This document shows positions 14,489-22,700 of a stretch of DNA of 25,457 nucleotides, piece by piece (positions within the stretch are counted from its first letter, which is position 1; each line of letters begins with the position of its first letter). Below the pieces are notes generated by a model, which made no database searches, was not told the origin of the DNA, and saw nothing but the letters and a program-made list of their open reading frames with translations. The position numbers were made by a program, and so were the translations under genes. The stretch comes from a virus. Location of the stretch: positions 1 through 25,457 of IMG/VR virus record IMGVR_UViG_3300033153_016011; one strand, written 5' to 3'.

Positions 14489-15336
14489 GCGTTTTCACAT
14501 TAAAATATACATTTCAGGTTGGTGATGTTATTTCATCCGACAAAATGAATACCAACTTTAGTGATATTGCCACAAAAGTTAACGGAAATCTTGATGGAAA
14601 TAATATATCCAGAAGTGCAGATTTAACAGTAGCCAACGTGACTGTTCCTACTATTTCAACTCCTGATTTAAGTGGTGGAAGTCACAACATAGTCTATAAG
14701 TTGCCGGATCATGATGGAAGTCATAGTTTTTATTTGAAAGACAGTTCAGGAAATACTTTATTGACTGTTAGCAGTGATGGAAATGTAAGCTATGGAACGA
14801 AATACATAAATAAGTTTTTAGCTGTTGGATCAATATTGATGTATAATGGAACTGGATGGGAAGATAATAGCACAATAAAGGGTTGGTATAAATGTGATGG
14901 TAATAATGGAACTGTAAATCTTCTAAATAAGTTTATTAGATGTGAAGCCACAAGCGGAAATACTGGTGGAAGCAATGATATAAAACTAATACAACATACT
15001 CACACTAACAGTTGTGGTAATGATGATACAGCCCATTCACACACTATAGGCATAGGTGGCTGGACCGGATATACAAATCCAAACCATACACATACTATTT
15101 ATTTAGGTGTAACGGCTGGTAGTGAGTTCACATTAAAATATGCTAAAGATGAAAGCCCCAGTGGACTATACACAAACTCTATTATATACAGTCACTATCA
15201 TACTTATAGTGGAACATTACCTAATACATCAACGAGGCATACTCATACATCTTCTATTTCAAATACAGGTCAGTCTGCCACTAATAGAAATATGCCGCCA
15301 TATTATAGTTTAATATTCATACAGAGGATTTCTTAA
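14485..15336 (+). CDS. Tail-collar-domain fibre protein, paralog A
   Basis: The start overlaps the previous stop as ATGA. The 283-residue protein has an N-terminal unit (QVGDVISSDKMNTNFSDIA) and a repeat-rich middle. It then has the phage collar motif GWYKCDGNNGTVNLLNKFIR (about 132-151), five HxH motifs (HTH, HSH, HTH, HYH, HTH) and the end motif PPYYSLIFIQ. In T4 gp37-type fibres HxH motifs bind iron along the trimer axis, and by analogy these would do so. It is the first of three adjacent paralogs and likely forms part of the receptor-contact apparatus. The last codons carry the AGAGG ribosome site for paralog B. Confidence 0.8.
   Translation: MSVFTLKYTFQVGDVISSDKMNTNFSDIATKVNGNLDGNNISRSADLTVANVTVPTISTPDLSGGSHNIVYKLPDHDGSHSFYLKDSSGNTLLTVSSDGNVSYGTKYINKFLAVGSILMYNGTGWEDNSTIKGWYKCDGNNGTVNLLNKFIRCEATSGNTGGSNDIKLIQHTHTNSCGNDDTAHSHTIGIGGWTGYTNPNHTHTIYLGVTAGSEFTLKYAKDESPSGLYTNSIIYSHYHTYSGTLPNTSTRHTHTSSISNTGQSATNRNMPPYYSLIFIQRIS
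14938..14969 (+). repeat. 32-nt identical patch shared with paralog C
   Basis: This 32-nt stretch encoding R-C-E-A-T-S-G-N-T-G is identical to 16628-16659 in paralog C but not in paralog B. The two genes are far less alike elsewhere, so it marks a local gene-conversion or template-switch tract inside the collar region. Confidence 0.8.
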
Positions 15337-16193
15337 TGGGTACTTTATCATATTCATATACTCTACAAACTGGAAAAAAACCAAAACCAGGTCCCGTAAA
15401 TGATAACTTTCAAAAAGTTGTAGATTTATTAAATAGAAACCTGGATGAAAATAATATAAAATCAACTACTAATCTTACTATTAATAGTTTAACCGCTGAT
15501 ACAAAAATAACTTCTACTTTAATAGAAAGCACTGGTGATATTATTATTACCTCAACCGGAAGTGATTTTGATGTTTATGATAGTTCAGCAACAAAAGTAT
15601 TTAATATTGATAATGATAATGGTATTACAATAACAGGAGACTATGAAGCTCTTGCTGTAGGAACAATAATACCCTTTAGTGGAACTTTCACAAATAATAC
15701 TACTATTCCGGGCTGGTATAAGTGTGATGGAAATAATGGAACTGTCAATCTTGTAAATAAGTTCATTAAAGGGGTGAGTGATACAGAAGGAACAGGATCC
15801 CACACAGGTGGAACTGACGATGCTACTTTAATAGAACATACACATGATTCAAGCACATTAGTGTCGGGTGGTGTAAGTCATACACATTCATTATCCGCTA
15901 ATACTGCTGCTCTCACTAAACAGGGTACATACACACATAAAGTATATGGAAATACAAGTAATGACAGTGGGGCCTGGACTGGATTATATGGTAATTACAG
16001 TGATGTTACACATGTAGGAATAACAACAACTGATACTTCTGACAATCATAGACACTGGATGACATCTTTAAGTATAGGAAGCAGTTCTACTCATACACAT
16101 ACTGTAACAATAAATAATGCCGGAACTGGAGATGGAACTGGTGATAATATACCGGCTTATTATAGTTTAGTCTTTATACAGAGGATTTCTTAA
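15336..16193 (+). CDS. Tail-collar-domain fibre protein, paralog B
   Basis: The start overlaps the previous stop by one base (TAATG). The 285-residue protein has the same architecture as its neighbours: a N-terminal unit (QTGKKPKPGPVNDNFQKV), a serine/threonine-rich repeat stalk, GWYKCDGNNGTVNLVNKFIK, several HxH motifs (HTH, HTH, HRH, HTH) and the end PAYYSLVFIQRIS. It differs most in the histidine-rich tip between about residues 165 and 260, where receptor specificity would be expected. It lacks the shared 32-nt conversion patch. Confidence 0.8.
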   Translation: MGTLSYSYTLQTGKKPKPGPVNDNFQKVVDLLNRNLDENNIKSTTNLTINSLTADTKITSTLIESTGDIIITSTGSDFDVYDSSATKVFNIDNDNGITITGDYEALAVGTIIPFSGTFTNNTTIPGWYKCDGNNGTVNLVNKFIKGVSDTEGTGSHTGGTDDATLIEHTHDSSTLVSGGVSHTHSLSANTAALTKQGTYTHKVYGNTSNDSGAWTGLYGNYSDVTHVGITTTDTSDNHRHWMTSLSIGSSSTHTHTVTINNAGTGDGTGDNIPAYYSLVFIQRIS

Positions 16194-17023
16194 TGGCTAA
16201 TATTTCTATAACAAACACTTTTGTACCAGGAACAAGCATAAGTGCCAATGAACTGAATGAAAACTTTGATGACATAAAAAATGTTGTTAATAATAATATA
16301 GAAGATAATAATATACTTGATACCAGTAATATAACTATAGATACTTTAACAGCCTCAACTAAAATAACCTGTCTAAGTTTATCTGTTCCTAAAAATACTT
16401 TGGGTGATGCTGCCGGTACATATAAGATTTCTATTACTGATGATAATGATACAGAGCTATTTTCTGTAGACAGTTCCGGCAATATAGATGACAAATATAA
16501 GTCTGATTTATTACCTTCCGGAACAGTAGCAATGTTTAAGGGTTCCTGGATAGATAACTCAACCATTCCAGGTTGGTACAAATGTGATGGTAATAATGGG
16601 ACACCTAATCTGGTAGATAAGTTCGTAAGATGTGAAGCCACAAGCGGAAATACTGGTGGGTATACTGATAGAATATTACCAGAGCATACACATACAGCAA
16701 GCTGCGGAAATGATACTGGACATACTCATTCTATACAACTTCAGTGGGATGTACAGAGTATAGACCATGGTCATACACTTTATTTCAGTATTTCTCCATC
16801 AGGTAGTGGAACAACCTGTGCTTATGGAATATTAAATAATCAAATTCTGTATACACCATCACAGGCAATAAATGACTCCCACACACATAGTTTTTCATAT
16901 ACATCAATGTCCAAAGTCGGTGAGCATGCTCACACTATCACTGTTAATAATACAGGTTCAGCAGGTTCATCAAATGATAATCTACCGGCTTATTATGAAC
17001 TATTATTTATAATGAAAGTTTAA
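16193..17023 (+). CDS. Tail-collar-domain fibre protein, paralog C
   Basis: The start overlaps the previous stop by one base, as for paralog B. The 276-residue protein has the N-terminal unit VPGTSISANELNENFDDI, then GWYKCDGNNGTPNLVDKFVR, where the Pro restores the canonical collar consensus. It has five HxH motifs (HTH, HTH, HGH, HTH, HAH). The end motif is divergent (PAYYELLFIMKV) and there is no following ribosome-site remnant. The three genes sit head to tail without gaps, as expected from tandem duplication; they probably share assembly sites and could build a mixed fibre complex. Confidence 0.8.
   Translation: MANISITNTFVPGTSISANELNENFDDIKNVVNNNIEDNNILDTSNITIDTLTASTKITCLSLSVPKNTLGDAAGTYKISITDDNDTELFSVDSSGNIDDKYKSDLLPSGTVAMFKGSWIDNSTIPGWYKCDGNNGTPNLVDKFVRCEATSGNTGGYTDRILPEHTHTASCGNDTGHTHSIQLQWDVQSIDHGHTLYFSISPSGSGTTCAYGILNNQILYTPSQAINDSHTHSFSYTSMSKVGEHAHTITVNNTGSAGSSNDNLPAYYELLFIMKV
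16628..16659 (+). repeat. 32-nt identical patch shared with paralog A
   Basis: Second copy of the stretch at 14938-14969, with no mismatch over 32 nt, in the homologous place just after the collar motif. Confidence 0.8.
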
Positions 17024-17035
17024 GGAGAAATAAAA

Positions 17036-17917
17036 ATGGGTGCTAATCCAAAAATGAAGAACATATCATCCCCACAATGGGATACTGGTTATTATAAACC
17101 AACAGAATCGGCAGATGCCTGGAAACAATGGCTTACTCCAAACTGGCAGACACCACAGGCTGATCGGGTAGGTGTTAACTGGGATCCAACACAGGCATAT
17201 CAAAACTTTCAACGATATGGTGGCGCCCAAAATACATTTACGGGGGCAGAACAAAGTGCGGCAAGAGCTCTTACAAATATGATAAATATGCCATATAGCC
17301 AGGCACAAAAGAATGTAATGTTACAGGGAGCAATGGCTCCAGTATATGAACAAGCAAGAAAACTAAAAGAACAGGCCGCAAATGAAATGTATGCCCGCGG
17401 ATTAGGACAAAGCTCAGTTTTAGGTAGAGCAAATAGAGAGATTGATAGAAGTACTATAGATGCGATGACACAGCTTGCGGGTAATATAGAAGAGCAGGCA
17501 GCCAATAGACAACTAAGTGCGGCTCAAGCGGCCGCTCAAGCAAGTGCGGCCATGCAGGGCCTTGGGTTAGATAGAACTCAAGTAGCTAATAAAGTTGAGC
17601 AAATGAGAGTTGATGTTGAAAAACTGAATGCACAACTTGAAGCAAACAGGCAAGCTCTTAATGCTCAACTTGGTGTAAGAGCAAGGGAACTTGAGTTAGA
17701 GGCTGCTAATCTATCACAACGACAGTTTGCAAATGAGACCGAAAGAGAAATAGCTGAAATGAAGATTATGAACCAGTTTAATATAGACAAAGCCACATTA
17801 GATTTGGCTATAGAAACCACAAGACTAGAAAATGAGCAGAAAAATAAAGATAGAACAGCAAATTTCTGGGCTAATATCATCGGTGGCGGATTTGATTTCT
17901 TGGGTAGTATTTTTTAA
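17036..17917 (+). CDS. Probable internal virion (ejection) protein, small
   Basis: AAGGAG lies 7 nt before the ATG. The 293-residue protein has a Trp/Pro-rich N-terminus (QWDTGYYKPTES, WLTPNWQTPQ). A long Ala/Gln/Glu-rich coiled coil follows (about 80-270, with AAQAAAQASAAMQGLG). It ends in an amphipathic hydrophobic segment (FWANIIGGGFDFLGSIF). Alpha-helical, Ala-rich proteins with a membrane-active end, placed between fibre genes and a very large protein, match the core/ejection proteins of short-tailed phages. No direct homology is claimed. Confidence 0.6.
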   Translation: MGANPKMKNISSPQWDTGYYKPTESADAWKQWLTPNWQTPQADRVGVNWDPTQAYQNFQRYGGAQNTFTGAEQSAARALTNMINMPYSQAQKNVMLQGAMAPVYEQARKLKEQAANEMYARGLGQSSVLGRANREIDRSTIDAMTQLAGNIEEQAANRQLSAAQAAAQASAAMQGLGLDRTQVANKVEQMRVDVEKLNAQLEANRQALNAQLGVRARELELEAANLSQRQFANETEREIAEMKIMNQFNIDKATLDLAIETTRLENEQKNKDRTANFWANIIGGGFDFLGSIF

Positions 17918-17940
17918 CAAAATATATAAGAGGTAATGTT

Positions 17941-18864
17941 ATGAGTACCGTATGGAATGCCTTAGGAGCAGGCATAGCGCGTGGCCTTGAAGCATGGCGC
18001 GCAAACAAAAGAGAAAAAGAAGAAAAAGAAAAGTGGAACATAGAAAATAAACGCAAGCAAGAAGAGCATACTTTATCTATGGAATCACTGAAGGAACAAC
18101 TCAATGCCCTCCGAAATGAAAATAAAAGATTGAGAGAATACTACGCAAAACCTGAAACAATAACAAGACCTATTATGGGTGCTGCGGGTATTGGTGCTCT
18201 TCCATCTTCCTACAGTTCAACAACTCCTGGCGGTGTGGGTTATCAACTCGAACAACTTAGTGTACAACAGGCCAAACAAAACCTTGAACCTGAAAAGCCG
18301 GATTTATATGAAACCGTAAATATAGACAACTTTGATATATTAAAATATAAGTCCGATGGAACGCTAAAAACTCAAGATGAAATAATGAATGAATATAATC
18401 AAAGAGTTAGACAAAGTAACCTGGCAAGGTTAAACGAATTAAAAGTTAGTCGGTCAGGTGGTAAAGAAAAAGAAGAGGCATTAACATTATTTAATCCTGA
18501 TAACTCAGTCAATATAGGAGCTGTTTTGAATATAATGCGTCAAATGTCTGATGCAAATATCCTTATGAGCACCCCTGAAGGATTATGGCAACTTGCAACT
18601 AATATAGCAGGAATAGATAATAGAAGCGATGAGGCTTCAATAAAAGCTATTCATGATGCTCTTGTCACTCAAATGGGTATATCAGAGCAACTATCCGAAG
18701 AAGAAGCAAAACAAAAACAGGCCGATGAGGAAGCAAAACAAGCAAAAGAAAAGGAAGCTGAACTACAAGGGAAAGCAAAAAAGAAAGAAAAACAGGGAGA
18801 AATAAGTATTAAAGCCGCAAAGAAATATGGTGGACAACTAATGAATATATCCCCAGGTGGATAA
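17941..18864 (+). CDS. Probable internal virion (ejection) protein, helical
   Basis: GAGG lies 7-8 nt before the ATG. The 307-residue protein is highly charged and helical: a basic N-terminal coil (about residues 17-65, RANKREKEEKEKWN and following), a middle with PITGAAGIG-like Gly-rich loops, and a C-terminal Lys/Glu/Ala coil (about 257-290). Long coiled coils next to the giant gene suggest a partner in the ejection core. The stop lies exactly at the left edge of the 58-nt repeated element, which marks the boundary of an inserted cassette. Confidence 0.6.
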   Translation: MSTVWNALGAGIARGLEAWRANKREKEEKEKWNIENKRKQEEHTLSMESLKEQLNALRNENKRLREYYAKPETITRPIMGAAGIGALPSSYSSTTPGGVGYQLEQLSVQQAKQNLEPEKPDLYETVNIDNFDILKYKSDGTLKTQDEIMNEYNQRVRQSNLARLNELKVSRSGGKEKEEALTLFNPDNSVNIGAVLNIMRQMSDANILMSTPEGLWQLATNIAGIDNRSDEASIKAIHDALVTQMGISEQLSEEEAKQKQADEEAKQAKEKEAELQGKAKKKEKQGEISIKAAKKYGGQLMNISPGG

Positions 18865-18921
18865 TCTTTCGTGGCAGTCTGATTTTATGATTTTTCTTTA
18901 TTTTATTATATTATGCGATAT
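18864..18921 (+). promoter_or_regulatory. Repeated promoter-like element, copy 2 (rightward)
   Basis: Matches the leftward element at 2685-2742 in 51 of 58 positions, without gaps, in the opposite orientation; the final 20 nt are identical. A possible reading is TTTATT, 16 nt, TATTAT, placing the start about 70-80 nt before the gene at 19016. It lies directly after the stop of the upstream structural gene. Confidence 0.65.
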
Positions 18922-19015
18922 TATTAAAATAAAAGAATACTTATTTTTTAATCTTTTTGCTCTTTGATAGTAAGATAGGACATAGATAGTTTCAAAACCT
19001 TGAGGAGGTAGCAAA

Positions 19016-19645
19016 ATGAGAAAGATGACAAAGATTTTGGGACTGGTAATACTGATTGTGTTTATGTTCAGTATTGCTATGGCTGGAGAATGGTCAAACT
19101 GGCTGATTGATATTTCAACCACTCTCGCTTTTAGCATAGAAGGACAGCGTCTGGTTGTTATGAATATCTTAACAGATATGAAACAAATAGACGATGTAAG
19201 TGTTTATCGCAACAATGGTTATACCATTGAAAAAGATTATTATTATCTTGACGATCACATATTAGAAGTATTAATATGTCCTCACGAATCTTATCCTTTT
19301 ACTGAATATGGAATATATCACATTGCCCGGGTAATGAAGCAAAGTGATAAACTATATCTTGATGAGCACAATAATATTTATAACATCTTGAATGCGTTTC
19401 GCCACGAGTATGATGGGGAAATAGCCTGGAAAATAAATCATAACAGCCATTACAAGTTAATATCCAGCATAGAAGAAATACCCACACCAAAGAACAAAGA
19501 TGATTTTTTGGTTGTATCTATGATAAACAAACCCTACGATAGTGAACTTGTAATGATATTTGACTATACCGAGGCTGTTGATGGTTGGTGTCTCACTAAT
19601 ATTGACATATTACAGCCTGTAGAACCAGAAGTCCAATATAAATAA
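19016..19645 (+). CDS. Secreted protein with signal peptide (moron-like)
   Basis: GAGGAGG lies 7 nt before the ATG. The 209-residue protein starts with a textbook signal peptide: basic MRKMTK, hydrophobic core ILGLVILIVFMFSIAM, and cleavage predicted after A23 in AMA-GE. The mature part is acidic and Tyr-rich and has three cysteines; no domain is recognised. It is flanked by a promoter-like element and a pair of hairpins and interrupts a run of structural genes, so it looks like a moron. Phage morons often alter the host surface (superinfection exclusion or virulence). This one is a candidate for that, but nothing specific can be said. Confidence 0.75.
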   Translation: MRKMTKILGLVILIVFMFSIAMAGEWSNWLIDISTTLAFSIEGQRLVVMNILTDMKQIDDVSVYRNNGYTIEKDYYYLDDHILEVLICPHESYPFTEYGIYHIARVMKQSDKLYLDEHNNIYNILNAFRHEYDGEIAWKINHNSHYKLISSIEEIPTPKNKDDFLVVSMINKPYDSELVMIFDYTEAVDGWCLTNIDILQPVEPEVQYK

Positions 19646-19646
19646 G

Positions 19647-19674
19647 CGCGCTTATCTTTCTCAAGGTAAGTGCG
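19647..19674 (+). terminator. Stem-loop after the secreted-protein gene
   Basis: CGCGCTTATC (19647-19656) pairs with GGTAAGTGCG (19665-19674), ten pairs including two G-U, around an eight-base loop. There is no T-run. It begins one base after the stop, so it may act with the hairpins further on. Confidence 0.55.
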
Positions 19675-19684
19675 GCCGCATAAA

Positions 19685-19740
19685 GGTGGGGGTCTGACTT
19701 GCAAAAAAGGTGTCCCCCTTTTAGCAACAATGCCCCCACC
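19685..19740 (+). terminator. Nested hairpins with T-run, terminator-like
   Basis: GGTGGGGG (19685-19692) is complementary to CCCCCACC (19733-19740). Within its loop AAAAGG (19705-19710) pairs with CCTTTT (19717-19722). The inner CCCCC can alternatively pair with the GGGGG arm, so two exclusive folds are possible. A short T-run (TTTT) follows the inner hairpin. This probably ends the moron transcript before the large injection gene. Confidence 0.5.
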
Positions 19741-19786
19741 GATTTATTAGAAACCCTCCATTAAACAAGTTCCTACTGGATAAAAA

Positions 19787-22700
19787 ATGAAAACATATCA
19801 ACTTCCGCAGGTATCCCTGCCAAAATATGACATACCATATCTAAAGAAAACAAAACAAACTTTAGATGAAAAAATAGCTGAAAGTGAAAACCTTGCTAAA
19901 ACTATAGGGATAACTCTGCCTGGATCCAGGCCTGAAGAAAGAGATAAAATGTCTCTGTTTGATTTTCTTGAAATAGCGAGATTTCCTATTACAGCTATGT
20001 TATATGAAACAGCAAGACAATATAAAGAAGACAAACTGGAATGGAATGATATAGATGATATAGTTAAAGCTGGTATTCACGGTTGGAAAAACAGGAAATA
20101 CACAAGAGATATAATCAATCTATTGTGGCCTGATGCTCCTGAATGGGTAAAAGCAGTTGGAGGAGCCGCGGGTGATATTATTAGTGACCCTGCCACCTGG
20201 ATAACTTTTGGAATGGGTGGAGGTCTTAAGGGTGGAGCACAGGCGGCCCGAGAAGGAACAAAATACATAAGTGGAGTAACTAAATACGCAGGCTGGTTAT
20301 CCAAGTATCCGGCAAAATATAAAACTTTTGTTTCAAATATGATAAAAAAATGGGGAGGTAAAACTCTTTCTGAAGCCATACAGAATGCGGCTATAGCTAC
20401 CACAAGAACAGCAGGCAAGGCCGGTTTATATGCGAGAATACCTTTCACCAAGGCTGAAAAGTTATTAGTCAAGGGTGCTCCTTCAGAACTAATAGCTAAA
20501 GGATTGGGAAAGTTTGGAGTAAGTCCTCAAATAACAAAAGCGGTTAAATATTTACCAAGTACTATTAAAAAAGTTCCAGTAGTAGGTGGTATATACAAAG
20601 CCTTCAGTCCTTATGGAAAAATAGGTCCATATAGAAAAGCTATAGATATAGATAAAATGAGGCGGGGCTTTCAAACAGCAGACATAAAAATAGTAACTGA
20701 ACAGTTTAAGGACGTTATTAATGATATAGACAATGTTATAAAAGCTCCACCTAAACAGATAAATAATCTACTAAAAGGAATAAAGCACAAAGGAACAAAG
20801 CAGGATAAAATAATAACTTTTATTAGAGATACTTTAGAAAAATACGGCACAGAAGACGCCTACAAAAAACTTCCTAAAAAGCTTCAACCAGTTGCTCAAA
20901 AAGTGAGAACTATGTATAAGACACAGTTTGATGAACTGGTAAAACGAGGCATCCTCAAAAAAGAACAATACATTCCAAACTACTTTCCGAGATACTTTGA
21001 AAAAGCAGACACTGGTGAGCTGCGCTATTTTAATATAAAAGGCAAGCTTGATCCTAACTTTACAAAGTTAAGAACTTTCAAAACAGCCAAAGAGGCGGAG
21101 GCACACGGTTTCAAACTATTAGGTGCAAAAGACAGTATGTCCGTCTATTTTGATCAAGCTATCAGGGCACAAAACTTCCACGATTATTTAAAACAGATAA
21201 CAGCTTTTTATGGTACTCCTCTTAAAAAAGGAGCAAAATATGCCAAAGAAGATTTTATAAAGCTTAATAAGCCTGGTTTTGAAAGAATATTGGTTCCTAA
21301 AGAAATAGGTGAGATAGTTAACCAGGTAGGACTAATACTTGAAAAACCAGATCTATTTATAAAGGCAGCGAGATGGATAAATAAAGGTCAAAATGTATGG
21401 AAGAAACAGGCCACTGTTTGGTGGGGTGGTTTCCATGTTAGAAACTATGTCTCAAATGGTTGGACTTATATTTTTGCCGATGGTCTTGGTCCTAAACAAA
21501 TAAAGAATTATGAAAATGCCCGCAGAATAGTAAGAAATCCTAATAGTCTCAAAAAACTAACTCTAACTCTGCAGGGAAAAAAATATACAAAAACTCTGAA
21601 GGACTGGAACAGTTTTTTCACAAGGTCTACAGCTCATAGTGGAGGTTTTGGAGCAAGTGAGTTAAGAGAAATAGCTTCAGTCAGAAAGGGTATTGGAGAA
21701 ATAGGAAAAACATTCAAAGAAAAAGTTGTTCATCCGGCTGAAAAAGGACTGGCAAGAGCTGGTATTCCATTAGGTAGACAGACAGGTGTTCAGATTGAGA
21801 ACTCATTTAGAATCGCGAGTATGATGAATGGTGTAGACAAGGGACTTAACCTCACTGAAGCCGCTTTGAGGTCAAATAGACTTTATATTGATTATGCCTC
21901 CTTGACGCCTGCTGAAAGGGTTGTCACAAAGTTTATACCATTTTATTGTGTGCCGGAAACAGCAGAAATACTAACAAAAGTAGGATGGAAGAAATATACT
22001 GACCTGAAAATAGGCGAAGATGTTCTAACATACAATGTAGATAAAAATGGAACAGAATGGCAGCCGGTAGAAGACATAGCGGTTTTTAATTTTGATGATG
22101 AACTCGTTCACATTAAAAATAAAACTAATGTGGATTTTCTCTGTACAGAAGATCACAGATGGCCGGTTGAAACAACCAAACATAAAGTAAAAGGAAAGTT
22201 GTATGATGGTGAGAGAAAAATAATTAGAACTTATAAACTCAACACTACGCATAGTCTAAAACTTTCTGCTCTTCCTCTGAAAGATCGCGATAGTATAATA
22301 ACTCCGCGGGATGCCGCCATTATTGGTTGGATTGTTACAGATGGAACGATCAAACATGTCGGGAAAGACAAAAAATCTATTTGGGCAACTATCTATCAAT
22401 CCCCCAAAAAGTATGCTGATGAAATAAGAGAACTAATAAAAGATTATGGTGCTAAAGAATTAGTCCATCCAACGACTGGAGTAATAAGTTTTCCTTTGAA
22501 AGCCTCTTATACAAACACGATAAAATACTGGTTAGAAGACATAAGTAGATTACCTGAACTGGTATCACAGCTTTCTAATGAAGCATTAGAAGCAATGTAT
22601 GATGCCATGATAAAAGCAGAAGGAACTACATTTAGAAAAAATAATAAAACAACGGCTGTTATGTTTTCCCAACTAAGAGGGCCAGTATTGGACGCCTTCC

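Noticed and set aside
16174-16641. 155-aa minus-strand open frame
   Set aside because: It is opposite the collar paralogs, lacks a ribosome site and is a shadow of their repeat composition.
19709-19721. GGTGTCCCCCTTT repeated at 2647-2659, as a mobile-element edge or inverted ribosome site
   Set aside because: A 13-nt match is expected by chance at this scale, and no open frame starts there on the minus strand.
20077-20472. 131-aa minus-strand open frame
   Set aside because: It lies opposite the well-supported large virion gene and has no ribosome site or neighbours.
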